64,000 nt of DNA from an uncultured Collinsella sp. (GTDB lineage Bacteria; Actinomycetota; Coriobacteriia; Coriobacteriales; Coriobacteriaceae). The position numbers were made by a program, and so were the translations under genes. The stretch is taken from the NCBI GenBank assembly GCA_900541855.1, contig UQLD01000001.1, positions 62,001 through 126,000 of the forward strand, in the 5' to 3' direction. The notes under the pieces are model-generated. The model made no database searches. It worked only from the letters and a program-made list of their open reading frames with translations, and had not been told where the DNA came from. This document shows positions 16,660 to 33,467 of the stretch, in pieces. Numbering within the stretch: position 1 is the stretch's first letter; every line of letters begins with the position of its first letter.

Positions 16660-17433
16660 CTACATCGCCATTCCGCCGTCGACGCGTACGACTTCGCCCG
16701 TAATGTAGGCAGCCGCATCGCTCACTAAAAATCGCACCACACCGGCCACCTCTTCGGGCTGCGCCATACGCTTAAGGGGAATCTGCTCCTCGGTTACCGT
16801 ACGCACCTTCTCCGAGAGCTTTGCCGTCATATCCGTCTCGACAAACCCGGGGGCGACCGCGTTCACTCGTACACCGCGGGGCGCAAGCTCGCGCGCCACC
16901 GCCTTGGTCAGGCCGATCACGCCCGCCTTGGAGGCAGCGTAGTTGACCTGCCCGGCATTGCCCATCAGGCCCACAACCGAGCTCATGTTGACGACGCAGC
17001 CGCCGCGCTGGCGCATAAAGGACTTGGTGAGCGCGCGCGTCGTGTTAAACGTTCCTTTAAGATTGACATCGAGCACGCGATCGAAGGCGTCATCACCCAT
17101 ACGCATGAGCAGGCCATCGCGGGTGATGCCAGCGTTGTTGACGAGCGCCCAAATGGAGCCAAAGTCGTTGAGGACCGCTTCCACGCACGCGTTGACGGCA
17201 GCGGGATCGGCCACGTCGCATTGATATGCGCGAGCTGTGGCACCAGCGGCCTCGCAGGCTTCGCACGTCTCGCGCGCCGCTTCGACGCTGCCGGCATAGA
17301 CGACGGCGATATCAAAGCCGTCCTCCGCCAGACCGATAGCGCAGGCGCGGCCGATACCCCGCGAGCCGCCCGTGACCAGTGCCACGCGACGTGAGTCGTT
17401 GCGCTCGAGCGCGCCATTGTTCAAGTTGCCCAT
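16660..17433 (-). CDS. fabG: 3-oxoacyl-ACP reductase
   Basis: The 257-residue short-chain dehydrogenase has the NADPH motif TGGSRGIGRA at about residues 21-30, NNAGITRDGLL, and the catalytic Ser...YAASK (NMSSVVGLMGNAGQVNYAASK region). It reduces 3-oxoacyl-ACP to 3-hydroxyacyl-ACP. It is between fabD and fabF and starts after AAAGGA. The length suits the FabG family. Confidence 0.96.
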   Translation of the reverse strand: MGNLNNGALERNDSRRVALVTGGSRGIGRACAIGLAEDGFDIAVVYAGSVEAARETCEACEAAGATARAYQCDVADPAAVNACVEAVLNDFGSIWALVNNAGITRDGLLMRMGDDAFDRVLDVNLKGTFNTTRALTKSFMRQRGGCVVNMSSVVGLMGNAGQVNYAASKAGVIGLTKAVARELAPRGVRVNAVAPGFVETDMTAKLSEKVRTVTEEQIPLKRMAQPEEVAGVVRFLVSDAAAYITGEVVRVDGGMAM

Positions 17434-17463
17434 GTCATTCCTTTCGGGTTACAGCCCTGTGGA

Positions 17464-18390
17464 CTATGCGAGCTCGTCGGCAATAGCTGCGACTTGCTCG
17501 GCCGTCTCGCACGAATACACACGAACGTCGCTCAACGTACGCTTGACCAGGCCGGACAGCGTTTTGCCGGGGCCGACCTCAATAAATGTGTCGATGCCTT
17601 GATCCTGCAGAGCATGCAGCGTATCGACCCAGCGCACGGCATGGCTCACCTGATTGGCCAAGACATCCGATGCCGCTCGCGGGTCCGCCGGATAGGGCGC
17701 CGCCGTCATGTTTGCCATGACCGGAATCAGCAGCGGAGACGGCGCGTGGCCGGCTTGGATATACGTCGCCAGCCCCTCGGTCGCCTCTGCCATATATGGG
17801 CTATGGAATGCACCCGACACCGCGACTTTCATAGCGCGGCCGCCGGCCTCTTTTACTAGGACGTCGAGCTCCTGCAGCGCCTCGGACGCTCCGGCCACAA
17901 CCGTCTGCTGCGGACTGTTGTAGTTGACCGGCCAGCAGTCCTCGCCGGCCTGCGCAGCCAGGTTCTCGACTTGCGCAGCATCAAGTTTGATGACGGCGCG
18001 CATGCCGCCGGGGTGACGCTCGGCCGCCGTGGCCATCAATGCCGCGCGCTCACACACAAGCTCAAAACCCGCTTGCGTATCGAATGCCCCCGCAAAGGTG
18101 AGTGCAGCGACCTCGCCCAGCGAGAATCCCGCACAGGCGGCAGGCACTACGCCGCGCTCGCGCAGGGCGACGGCGACAGCCAGGTCGTGCACGAACACGC
18201 AAGGCTGCGTGTTCTCGGTCTGCGAGAGCTCCTCCTTGGAGGCGCTCCGGCACTGCTCGCTCGTCCCCGGGCGCACCTCATCGGCAATGGCGAACACCTC
18301 GGCGGCCGCCGGCGATGTCTCGATCAAGTCGACGCCCATCGCGGGGTGCTGGGCACCCTGGCCGGCAAACAAAAACGCTACGCCACCCAT
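17464..18390 (-). CDS. fabD: Malonyl-CoA:ACP transacylase
   Basis: The 308-residue protein starts MGGVAFLFAGQGAQHPAMG. It carries the active-site GFSLGE with serine near residue 90 and the catalytic His in GAFHSPYM. It loads malonyl groups from CoA onto ACP. The ATG at 18390 lies within the last bases of fabK, so the two genes overlap by 13 bases; a GTG two codons upstream has worse spacing to AAGGG. Confidence 0.95.
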   Translation of the reverse strand: MGGVAFLFAGQGAQHPAMGVDLIETSPAAAEVFAIADEVRPGTSEQCRSASKEELSQTENTQPCVFVHDLAVAVALRERGVVPAACAGFSLGEVAALTFAGAFDTQAGFELVCERAALMATAAERHPGGMRAVIKLDAAQVENLAAQAGEDCWPVNYNSPQQTVVAGASEALQELDVLVKEAGGRAMKVAVSGAFHSPYMAEATEGLATYIQAGHAPSPLLIPVMANMTAAPYPADPRAASDVLANQVSHAVRWVDTLHALQDQGIDTFIEVGPGKTLSGLVKRTLSDVRVYSCETAEQVAAIADELA

Positions 18391-19322
18391 GTGCACGCAC
18401 CCTTCAGGACGTGCTCGGCGCCCTCGACCAGGTCGTCAACGATTTCGCGTGCGCTCTGGCGCTCGTTGACCATGCCGGCAATCTGTCCACACAAAAACGA
18501 ACCCTCTTCGTAGTTGCCGTCCTTGGCGGCCTTACGCAGCGCACCGGTTCCCATAGCACCGAGCTCCTCGGCACTCGCGCCGGAACCCTCGCTCTTGGCA
18601 TAGGCGTTGGTGAAGGGGCTCTTGAGGGCGCGCACTGGATGTCCCGTCGAGCGACCGGTCGCACGCGTTGAAGTGTCGTTGGCCTTCAGGACCATCTCTT
18701 TGTACTGCTCCGAGACGGTGCACTCGTCTGCGACCAGAAAGCGCGTACCCACTTGCACGCCTTCGGCGCCCAGCATAAAGGCGGCCGCCACGCCGCGGCC
18801 GTCGGCAATACCGCCGGCGGCCACGACGGGAATGTCAACCGCATCGACGACCTGCGGCACCAGTGCCATCGTCGAGGTCTCGCCAATATGGCCGCCCGAT
18901 TCGGTACCCTCGGCAACAACCGCCGTGGCTCCACGACGTGCCACGAGGCGCGCCAGCGCCACCGAGGCAACGACCGGGATGACCTTGATGCCCGCCTCGT
19001 TCCACGCCTTCATGTACTTGGCGGGATTGCCGGCGCCCGTCACGACGACCGGCACTCGCTCGTCAATCACGACCTGTGCAACCTCGTCGGCAAACGGGCT
19101 CATGAGCATGACGTTCACGCCAAAGGGCTTATCCGTCTTGGCGCGCAGCTCATGAATCTGGTCGCGAAGCCAGTTGGCGTCGGCGTTCATGGCCGCGATG
19201 ATGCCTAAGCCACCCGCCTCGGACACTGCGGACGCCAGCGAGGCATCGGCAATCCAGGCCATACCGCCCTGGAACACGGGCTTTTCGATGCCGAGCAGAT
19301 CGCAGAGAGGAGTCTTGAGCAT
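18378..19322 (-). CDS. fabK: Enoyl-ACP reductase II (FMN-dependent)
   Basis: The 314-residue TIM-barrel flavoprotein has PVFQGGMAWIADASLASAVS, VVAEGTESGGHIGE and PVVAAGGIADGRGVAAA, the FabK/nitronate-monooxygenase hallmarks. Context inside the fab operon favours FabK. It performs the last reduction of each elongation cycle with NAD(P)H. FabK-only organisms are naturally resistant to triclosan; no fabI is seen here, but the rest of the genome is not visible. Confidence 0.94.
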   Translation of the reverse strand: MLKTPLCDLLGIEKPVFQGGMAWIADASLASAVSEAGGLGIIAAMNADANWLRDQIHELRAKTDKPFGVNVMLMSPFADEVAQVVIDERVPVVVTGAGNPAKYMKAWNEAGIKVIPVVASVALARLVARRGATAVVAEGTESGGHIGETSTMALVPQVVDAVDIPVVAAGGIADGRGVAAAFMLGAEGVQVGTRFLVADECTVSEQYKEMVLKANDTSTRATGRSTGHPVRALKSPFTNAYAKSEGSGASAEELGAMGTGALRKAAKDGNYEEGSFLCGQIAGMVNERQSAREIVDDLVEGAEHVLKGACTWVA

Positions 19323-19324
19323 CT

Positions 19325-19561
19325 CTACTTCTCCAATGCCGCCTCGACCGTATCGGCGAACTCGCCGACCGTCTTGGGGTTCTCCTCGGTATCGAGCTGG
19401 ATGCCAAACTCGTCCTCGACGGCAACGAGGATCTCGACGGTGCCCAGGCTGTCGAGACCAATCTCCTCGAGCGTGGACTCGGGCTTCATCTCGACATCGT
19501 CAAGACCGGCGGTCTCGCGGATAACGTCGCAAACGCGCTCGAAGGTCTTCTGATCTGCCAT
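19325..19561 (-). CDS. acpP: Acyl carrier protein
   Basis: The 78-residue acidic protein has the phosphopantetheine site GLDSLGTVEI with Ser38. It carries all acyl intermediates of the pathway. AAAGGAGAACTACC precedes the ATG. It lies between fabH and fabK, 2 bases before the latter. Confidence 0.97.
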   Translation of the reverse strand: MADQKTFERVCDVIRETAGLDDVEMKPESTLEEIGLDSLGTVEILVAVEDEFGIQLDTEENPKTVGEFADTVEAALEK

Positions 19562-19612
19562 GGTAGTTCTCCTTTGGTTGTGCCCTAGGGCGTTTTTATT
19601 TCCTATGTGCGA

Positions 19613-20572
19613 CTACTTCCAACGAAGCAGATAGCCACCTATATCCAGACCGGCGCCAAATCCAACCAAGGCGATGGTGTCGCCTGTGTGAAGTGCACCG
19701 GCGTTTGCCAGCCGGTCGAGGGCAAGCGGAATGCATGCGCTCGAAATGTTGCCGGTCTCGCGCAACGTGCGAGCCACGCGCTCGTCCGGCACGCCCAGGC
19801 GCTTGACCGCCTGGCTCAGGATTCGTTCGTTAGCCTGATGGAATACAAAATGATCGATGTCTTCGACCAAAATGCCCGCATCGATCGCAAGCTTATGGAC
19901 CGTGTCGCAGATGGCGTTGACGCCGAACTTGAACACGCGGCGGCCATTCATGGACAGCACGCTCGCGCTATCTGCGGAAGCCTTAAACGGCGAGGTACCG
20001 ACCAGACCGGGAACGCGCAACGTCTCGACGTCGGGCGCCGTCGAAAGCTCAACGGCAAGGGGACTGTCTCCCCCAGCCTCAATCACTGCGGCGCCTGCCC
20101 CATCGCCAAAGAGCACGCAGGTGGCACGGTCGGTCCAGTCGAGCGCGCGCGTCATCTGCTCGGCAGCAACGACAAGCACGCGCTCGGCGCGACCGCGGGC
20201 GATATAGCCCTCGGCGACATCGAGCGCAAATACGAAGCCGGCACAAGCCGCCGAGACATCGAAGGCAGGGCACGTCGCGCCTAGTCGCTCAGCAACGGCA
20301 CACGCCTCAGCGGGAACAAGGTGGTCACCCGTCGTCGTCGAACAGACGATCAGATCCAGCTGGCTCGCGTCGATTCCGGACACCTGGAGTGCCCGCTCAC
20401 TCGCCGCTACGGCAAGGTCGTCAAGTGACTCGGTGGTGCAGACGTGGCGGCTCTTGATACCGGTGCGAGTAAAAATCCACTCATCCGAGGTATCGAGGAA
20501 CTCAGACAGCTCGTCATTGGAAACGCTGCGCTCAGGAAGCGCCGAGCCTGTTCCAAGAATCGTGAAACCCAT
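19613..20572 (-). CDS. fabH: Beta-ketoacyl-ACP synthase III
   Basis: The 319-residue protein begins MGFTILGTGSALPERSVSND after a perfect AAAGGAGG ribosome site. The catalytic triad is visible as Cys110 (DVSAACAGFVF), His (FVFHQANERIL) and Asn (TGNISSACIPL). It starts chain synthesis by condensing acyl-CoA with malonyl-ACP. It is the first gene of the fatty-acid operon, and two copies of a 17-bp repeat lie in its promoter region, the likely control point for the pathway. Confidence 0.97.
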   Translation of the reverse strand: MGFTILGTGSALPERSVSNDELSEFLDTSDEWIFTRTGIKSRHVCTTESLDDLAVAASERALQVSGIDASQLDLIVCSTTTGDHLVPAEACAVAERLGATCPAFDVSAACAGFVFALDVAEGYIARGRAERVLVVAAEQMTRALDWTDRATCVLFGDGAGAAVIEAGGDSPLAVELSTAPDVETLRVPGLVGTSPFKASADSASVLSMNGRRVFKFGVNAICDTVHKLAIDAGILVEDIDHFVFHQANERILSQAVKRLGVPDERVARTLRETGNISSACIPLALDRLANAGALHTGDTIALVGFGAGLDIGGYLLRWK

Positions 20573-20590
20573 CACTAACCTCCTTTGAGT

Positions 20591-20655
20591 TGTTGACGTG
20601 TTTACATCGACCAAGAGAGGATAACGCATTTCAGTCTTTGTTGACGTGTTAACAT
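20591..20655. promoter_or_regulatory. Paired 17-bp operators in the fabH-birA divergent region
   Basis: TGTTGACGTGTTTACAT (20591-20607) and TGTTGACGTGTTAACAT (20639-20655) differ at one base and start 48 bp apart. Neither matches consensus sites I know for FapR or FabT. They lie between two divergent genes of linked function (fatty-acid synthesis and biotin ligation) and are the likely binding sites of a lipid or biotin regulator. TTGACG inside each could also be a -35 box for the plus strand. Confidence 0.6.
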
Positions 20656-20748
20656 TAAATTGTCCAAATGCGACAAAGGCTTCACATTGTGTCTATCTCT
20701 CGACACCATTGCGTCATTCACTTATTCAATAAGGAGGTAGCAGCCGCT

Positions 20749-21525
20749 ATGGATGCCCAATTAACGATTGTCGACGTAACCGGATCGACCAACGATGACC
20801 TGCTCGAGGCAGGAAAACAGGGTGCGCCGCACGGCACAGGACTTGCCGCCCGCGCGCAAACGGCAGGACGCGGCCGGCGCGGCCACAAGTGGGATTCAAC
20901 CGCCGGCAACCTATTGCTTTCGATTGTCCTGCGTCCATGCGTTAATCCCGCAAAGTACTCTGGTCTTGCCGCCGTCAGCGGCCTAGCGGTGCTCGAAGCA
21001 CTCGAAAAGCAGGGTCTTGCAAACGAGATTGGCCTCAAATGGCCCAACGACCTGGTCGCGCGAGGACGCAAACTCGGCGGCATTCTGGTCGAGGCCGCAC
21101 GCGATAACGAAGGCAAACCTTTCGCCGTCTGCGGCATTGGTGTCAACGTAAACTACACGCCCCAAGAGGTGCCCGATGGCGGCCTGGCGGCAATTGGCCT
21201 CTCGGACCTCAACGAGAGCGTTCCCGCCGTCGACATGCTCCTCGATGAGGTCTATCACGCAGTTATAGACGCTGTAGATACCTGGGCAGAGCGCCTCAAC
21301 GCCAAGGAAGAAGACGCCGGTCCGCTCGCGCCCGTCCACGACGAATATATCGCTCACCTCAATTGGATCGGGAAGCACGTTATCGCCCGCTCCCCCGCTG
21401 GAGACGAGCTGGCACGAGGCATATTTAGAACGGTCGACGATTGCGGCCGCGCATGCATTGAGACCGAGAGCGGCTTGTGCGTCTTCCACTTCGAAGAAGC
21501 ATCCTTGCGCCCCCTGAGCGAATAG
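20749..21525 (+). CDS. birA: Biotin--[acetyl-CoA-carboxylase] ligase, no DNA-binding domain
   Basis: The 258-residue protein starts MDAQLTIVDVTGSTNDDLLE after AAGGAGG. It has the biotin-ligase catalytic domain with AQTAGRGRRGHKWDS (the GRGRRG adenylate loop), LKWPNDLVARGRKLGGILVE and the small C-terminal domain. It attaches biotin to the AccB lysine. It lacks the N-terminal winged helix of E. coli BirA, so it is a monofunctional group I ligase and cannot itself repress. It is transcribed away from fabH. Confidence 0.93.
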   Translation: MDAQLTIVDVTGSTNDDLLEAGKQGAPHGTGLAARAQTAGRGRRGHKWDSTAGNLLLSIVLRPCVNPAKYSGLAAVSGLAVLEALEKQGLANEIGLKWPNDLVARGRKLGGILVEAARDNEGKPFAVCGIGVNVNYTPQEVPDGGLAAIGLSDLNESVPAVDMLLDEVYHAVIDAVDTWAERLNAKEEDAGPLAPVHDEYIAHLNWIGKHVIARSPAGDELARGIFRTVDDCGRACIETESGLCVFHFEEASLRPLSE

Positions 21526-21585
21526 GGCGCCGCAGCCGCCGGCTCGGCAGACGAATTCGCTATCCCAAAATCTAAACTCAAAACA

Positions 21586-21622
21586 AAAGGGCCCCGCTAC
21601 CGTAACGGCAGCGGGGCCCTTT
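21586..21622. terminator. Bidirectional terminator between birA and rpsJ
   Basis: Perfect 13-bp arms AAAGGGCCCCGCT/AGCGGGGCCCTTT lie between two converging genes. The minus strand continues TTTTGTTTTG, a good terminator for rpsJ; the plus side has a shorter T-tract. Confidence 0.92.
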
Positions 21623-21641
21623 AAGCTATGAGCGATATCGC

Positions 21642-21950
21642 TTAGAGCTTGATGTCGATGTCGACGCCAGCGGGGAGGTCGAGACGCATGAGCGAATCAA
21701 CGGTGCCCGAGGTGGGGTCGAGGATGTCGATGAGGCGCTTGTGGGTGCGCATCTCGAACTGCTCACGGGAGTCCTTGTTCACGTGCGGCGAGCGGATAAC
21801 CGTGTACAGGTTGCGCTCGGTGGGCAGGGGGACAGGACCGGAAACGCGAGCGCCGGTCTTCTGAGCGGTCTCGACGATGAGCTTCGCGGACTGATCGACG
21901 ACCTCGTGATCATAGCCCTTGAGGCGAATGCGGATCTTCTGGGTAGCCAA
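21642..21950 (-). CDS. rpsJ: 30S ribosomal protein S10
   Basis: The 102-residue protein begins [20 protein letters not shown] and has the signature [21 protein letters not shown] region (here [20 protein letters not shown]). S10 is part of the 30S head and also of NusB antitermination complexes. It is the last gene of rpsL-rpsG-fusA-rpsJ instead of the first of the rplC operon, so the usual str-S10 junction has been broken just downstream of rpsJ. Confidence 0.97.
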   Translation of the reverse strand: MATQKIRIRLKGYDHEVVDQSAKLIVETAQKTGARVSGPVPLPTERNLYTVIRSPHVNKDSREQFEMRTHKRLIDILDPTSGTVDSLMRLDLPAGVDIDIKL

Positions 21951-22011
21951 CTTAAACCTCCAAAGAGTGCGAGAGATGTTCTCGCAGGATTACGTAACAG
22001 AGAGCTCGAAC

Positions 22012-24111
22012 TTAGGCGTTCTTGCTCATGACCTCGTCCACGATGGACTTGGGCGCGGGCTCATAAGAGTCGAACTGCATCGTGTAGGATGCACGGCCCT
22101 GGGTCTGGGAGCGAAGGTCGGTAGCGTAACCGAACATCTCGCCCAGCGGCACCTTGGCACGGATGAGCTTGCTGTTCTTGCGATCCTCCATGCCCTCGAT
22201 CTTGCCGCGGCGACCGGAGAGGTTGCCCATAACGTCGCCCATGTACTGCTCGGGGGTCTCGACCTCGACAGCCATGATCGGCTCGAGCAGCTGCGGATCG
22301 GACTTCTTGAGGGCGTCCTTGATAGCCATGGAACCGGCGATCTTGAAGGCGGCCTCGGAGGAGTCGACCTCGTGGTAAGAACCGTCGAACAGGGTGACCT
22401 TAACGTCGAGGACCGGGAAGCCGGCGATAACACCGGTGTTCAGGGCCTCCTGGATGCCCTTGTCGATGGACGGGATGTACTCCTTGGGCACGACGCCGCC
22501 GACGATAGCGTTGACGAACTCGTAGCCGAAGCCCTCCTCCATCTTCTCGAGCTTGATGACGGCGTGGCCGTACTGACCGCGACCGCCGGACTGACGGACG
22601 AACTTGCCCTCAGCCTTCTCGACGTCGTGACCAGCGGTCTCGCGGTAGGCAACCTGGGGCTTACCGACGTTAGCGTCAACCTTGAACTCGCGGAGCAGGC
22701 GGTCGACGATGATCTCGAGGTGCAGCTCGCCCATGCCGGCGATGATGGTCTGACCGGTCTCGTGGTTGGTGGACACCTGGAAGGTCGGGTCCTCCTCGGC
22801 GAGCTTGGTCAGAGCAAGGGACATCTTGTCCTGCTCGGCCTTGGTCTTGGGCTCGATGGCAACGTCGATAACGGGCTTAGCGAACTCGATCTTCTCGAGG
22901 ACGATCTCCTTGCCCTCGGCGCACAGGGTGTCGCCGGTGGTGGAGTTCTTGAAGCCGACGCAAGCGACGATGTCACCGGCGGCAGCGTCGTCACGGTCGA
23001 TACGCTCGGCGGCGTTCATCTCGAGGATGCGGCCGAGGCGCTCGCGCTGACCGTTGGAAGCGTTGACAACGTAGGAGCCGGACTCGGCGCGGCCGGAGTA
23101 AACGCGGACGTAGGTGAGCTTACCGACGAACGGGTCGGTCATGATCTTGAAGACCAGGCCGGAGAAGGGCTCGTCGAAGGAAGGATGACGCTGGATCTCC
23201 TCGCCGGTGTCCGGATCGGTACCGGTGACGGCCTCGACGTCGAGCGGGCTGGGCAGATAGTCGACGACAGCGTCGAGCAGCTCCTGAACGCCCTTGTTCT
23301 TGTAGGCGGAGCCCACGAAGACGAGGTTGAGCTCGTTGGCCAGAACGCCCTTGCGCAGAGCGGCCTTAAGCTCCTCGACGGTGAAGTCCTCCTCCATGAG
23401 GATCTTCTCCATGAGCTCGTCGTCAAAGCTGGCAGCAGCGTCAAGGAGCTCCTCGCGCTTGGTGGCAGCGATGTCGGCGAACTCAGCCGGGATCTCGTCC
23501 ATCGGCTCGGGGTAGGTCATACCCTTCTCGTCGGCCTTGAAGTCCCATGCAGTCATGGTGACCAGGTCGATGACGCCCCAGAAGTTGTCCTCGGCGCCCA
23601 TCGGGACCTGAGCGGCCACGGCGTTAGCGTCGAGACGATCCTTCATGGTCTCGATAGCGTTGAAGAAGTCAGCGCCCACGCGGTCATACTTGTTGATGAA
23701 GGCGATGCGGGGGACGTTGAAGGTGGAAGCCTGACGCCAAACGGTCTCAGACTGGGGCTGAACGCCGGCAACGGCGTCGAAGACGGCGACAGCGCCATCG
23801 AGGACGCGCAGGCAGCGCTCGACCTCGGCGGTGAAGTCAACGTGGCCCGGGGTGTCGATGATCTGGATGCGGTAGTCCTTACCGTCCTTGTTCCAGAAGC
23901 AGGTGGTGGCAGCGGAGGTAATGGTTACGCCGCGCTCCTGCTCCTGAACCATCCAGTCCATGGTGGCAGCGCCCTCATGGACCTCACCGATCTTGTGGGT
24001 CTTACCGGTGTAGTAAAGAATACGCTCGGTCGTGGTGGTCTTACCGGCATCGATGTGAGCCATGATGCCGATGTTACGGGTATCGGAAAGCTTGTACTTA
24101 GGCTTAGCCAT
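22012..24111 (-). CDS. fusA: Translation elongation factor G
   Basis: The 699-residue GTPase has G1 [16 protein letters not shown]2 region [11 protein letters not shown]3 DTPGHVDFT and G4 NKYD. The C-terminal domains III-V follow. EF-G moves tRNAs and mRNA after each peptide bond and recycles ribosomes with RRF. The length is normal. It sits between rpsG and rpsJ; tuf, which usually follows fusA in this operon, is at 60851. Confidence 0.98.
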   Translation of the reverse strand: MAKPKYKLSDTRNIGIMAHIDAGKTTTTERILYYTGKTHKIGEVHEGAATMDWMVQEQERGVTITSAATTCFWNKDGKDYRIQIIDTPGHVDFTAEVERCLRVLDGAVAVFDAVAGVQPQSETVWRQASTFNVPRIAFINKYDRVGADFFNAIETMKDRLDANAVAAQVPMGAEDNFWGVIDLVTMTAWDFKADEKGMTYPEPMDEIPAEFADIAATKREELLDAAASFDDELMEKILMEEDFTVEELKAALRKGVLANELNLVFVGSAYKNKGVQELLDAVVDYLPSPLDVEAVTGTDPDTGEEIQRHPSFDEPFSGLVFKIMTDPFVGKLTYVRVYSGRAESGSYVVNASNGQRERLGRILEMNAAERIDRDDAAAGDIVACVGFKNSTTGDTLCAEGKEIVLEKIEFAKPVIDVAIEPKTKAEQDKMSLALTKLAEEDPTFQVSTNHETGQTIIAGMGELHLEIIVDRLLREFKVDANVGKPQVAYRETAGHDVEKAEGKFVRQSGGRGQYGHAVIKLEKMEEGFGYEFVNAIVGGVVPKEYIPSIDKGIQEALNTGVIAGFPVLDVKVTLFDGSYHEVDSSEAAFKIAGSMAIKDALKKSDPQLLEPIMAVEVETPEQYMGDVMGNLSGRRGKIEGMEDRKNSKLIRAKVPLGEMFGYATDLRSQTQGRASYTMQFDSYEPAPKSIVDEVMSKNA

Positions 24112-24130
24112 GTTAGTTCCTTACCTTAAC

Positions 24131-24604
24131 TTACCAACGATAGTGAGAGAACGCGCGGTTGGCCTCGGCCATCTTGAAGACGTCCTCACGCTTCTTGACG
24201 GAAGCGCCCAGGCCGTTGGAGGCGTCGAGGATCTCGTTGGCGAGACGCTCGGCCATGGTCTTCTCCTTGCGAGCGCGGGAGAAGTTGACGATCCAGCGGA
24301 TGCCCAGAGCGGTGGAACGACGGGAGTTGACCTCCATCGGGACCTGATAGGTAGCGCCACCGACACGCTTGGGCTTAACCTCGAGCGTGGGCTTGACGTT
24401 GTCCATAGCCTTCTTGAAGGTAGCGAGAGCGTCGCCACCCTCGGACTTCTCGGCAACGATCTCGAAAGCGGTGTAAACGATGCGCTCAGCGGTGGCCTTC
24501 TTGCCGTCAAGAAGGACCTTGTTGATGAGCTGAGTCACCAGGCGGTTGTTGTAAACGGCGTCAGGCTGAACCTCACGACGATTAGCTGCTGCACGACGCG
24601 GCAT
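24131..24604 (-). CDS. rpsG: 30S ribosomal protein S7
   Basis: The 157-residue protein begins [20 protein letters not shown] and contains the S7 core [15 protein letters not shown] and [18 protein letters not shown]7 nucleates the 30S head at the E site and represses the str operon in E. coli. It lies in the normal position between rpsL and fusA. Confidence 0.98.
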   Translation of the reverse strand: MPRRAAANRREVQPDAVYNNRLVTQLINKVLLDGKKATAERIVYTAFEIVAEKSEGGDALATFKKAMDNVKPTLEVKPKRVGGATYQVPMEVNSRRSTALGIRWIVNFSRARKEKTMAERLANEILDASNGLGASVKKREDVFKMAEANRAFSHYRW

Positions 24605-24677
24605 GTGAAATCTCCTTAAGTGTCTACCGTGCGGCCCTTAGGCGGCACACGGCGAAAGTATCAAAACGTTATCTGGC

Positions 24678-25055
24678 TTATTTAGCCTTGGGGCGCTTAG
24701 CACCGTACTTGGAACGGGCCTGCATACGGTTCTGGACCGGAGCAGCGTCGTAGGCGCCACGGATGACGTGATAACGGACACCAGGGAGGTCACGGACACG
24801 ACCGCCGCGGACGAGCACGATGGAGTGCTCCTGCAGGTTGTGGCCCTCACCCGGGATGTAAGCAGTAACTTCGATGCCGTTGACAAGGCGAACACGGGCA
24901 ACCTTACGAAGAGCCGAGTTCGGCTTCTTAGGGCTCGTGGTGAAGACGCGGGTGCACACGCCGCGCTTCTGGGAGTTGTGCTGCAGAGCAGCGTTCTTGG
25001 ACTTCTTGGGCACGGAACGACGGCCCTGGCGAACCAGCTGGTTAATAGTAGGCAA
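24678..25055 (-). CDS. rpsL: 30S ribosomal protein S12 (TTG start)
   Basis: The 125-residue protein reads [20 protein letters not shown] and includes the decoding-centre segment [15 protein letters not shown] with the streptomycin-site lysine, and [13 protein letters not shown]. The start codon is TTG at 25055, with AAGGAG upstream; no ATG gives the right N-terminus. A very good promoter lies about 95 bases upstream. The sequence shows no classic resistance change at the KPNSALRK loop. Confidence 0.96.
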   Translation of the reverse strand: MPTINQLVRQGRRSVPKKSKNAALQHNSQKRGVCTRVFTTSPKKPNSALRKVARVRLVNGIEVTAYIPGEGHNLQEHSIVLVRGGRVRDLPGVRYHVIRGAYDAAPVQNRMQARSKYGAKRPKAK

Positions 25056-25148
25056 AGCGTACTCCTTCTCGAATGATTCCAGCTTTCTGTAAAGTGCAAC
25101 GGCTTGAATCGAGGGGTCAGCATCCCCCTACGAAACACGCAGTTCGAT

Positions 25149-25177
25149 AGGATACGTGGCGTTAGCTGTGCCGTCAA
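25149..25177 (-). promoter_or_regulatory. Promoter of the rpsL-rpsG-fusA-rpsJ operon
   Basis: On the minus strand TTGACG (25172-25177) and TATCCT (25149-25154) are 17 bases apart, close to the sigma-A consensus. A leader of about 90 bases with a small AGGGG/CCCCT hairpin precedes rpsL. The -35 box directly abuts the dyad at 25178. Confidence 0.85.
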
Positions 25178-25201
25178 CAGACCACGCCGCCGGGCGTATC
25201 C
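25178..25201. promoter_or_regulatory. Partial 24-bp dyad motif (upstream of rpsL promoter)
   Basis: The right half, CGGGCGTATC-C, is identical to the copy before rplC, but the left half keeps only CACG. It abuts the -35 box of the rpsL promoter and lies 61 bases downstream of cruciform element 2. Confidence 0.45.
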
Positions 25202-25262
25202 CAAAATGAGCATATTTCCGCAAAGCCTACACAAAAGGAATCCCCTTCTGTGCGCGGGGGCA

Positions 25263-25399
25263 GATTCCCGGAACGGGCCGCCCGCTGTTTAAGTTTGCTG
25301 CTCTACAGTCCTGCGCAAGACGGAAAGCACATTAAGTGCTTTCCTTTGCGTGCGGAACTCGCGACAAACTTAAGCAGCGGGCGGCCCGTTCCGGGAATC
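25263..25399. repeat. Cruciform element 2 (137 bp) upstream of the rpsL operon
   Basis: Arms 25263-25296 and 25366-25399 are complementary at 33 of 34 positions (the exception could be a G-U pair). The 69-base core is identical to that of element 1, as are the flanking TTAAGTTT/AAACTTAA octamers, giving 85 identical bases. The outer 26 bp of each arm are unrelated to element 1. It lies between the rpoC terminator and the rpsL promoter; no gene is visible in 25056-25493. Confidence 0.9.
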
Positions 25400-25430
25400 C
25401 GACGTGCTCGTCGGGGCAACGTTCCTCATC

Positions 25431-25468
25431 AAAAAAGACCCGCTCCCCTGTTGGGAAACGGGTCTTTG
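25431..25468 (-). terminator. Intrinsic terminator of rpoBC
   Basis: On the minus strand AAAGACCCG/CGGGTCTTTTTTG forms a hairpin with six T residues, 25 bases after the rpoC stop. Confidence 0.93.
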
Positions 25469-25493
25469 GAAGGACGGTTAACGTACTTGGAAA

Positions 25494-29969
<4,476 letters not shown>

Positions 29970-29975
29970 AGTCAA

Positions 29976-33467
<3,492 letters not shown>

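Noticed and set aside
14371..16728. A 785-codon open frame antisense to accC-fabZ-accB-fabF
   Set aside because: It spans four unrelated real genes, which no genuine gene would do.
21919..24129. A 736-codon open frame antisense to fusA
   Set aside because: The sense strand is an intact EF-G, and the antisense product is Leu/Val/Gly-rich with no domain.
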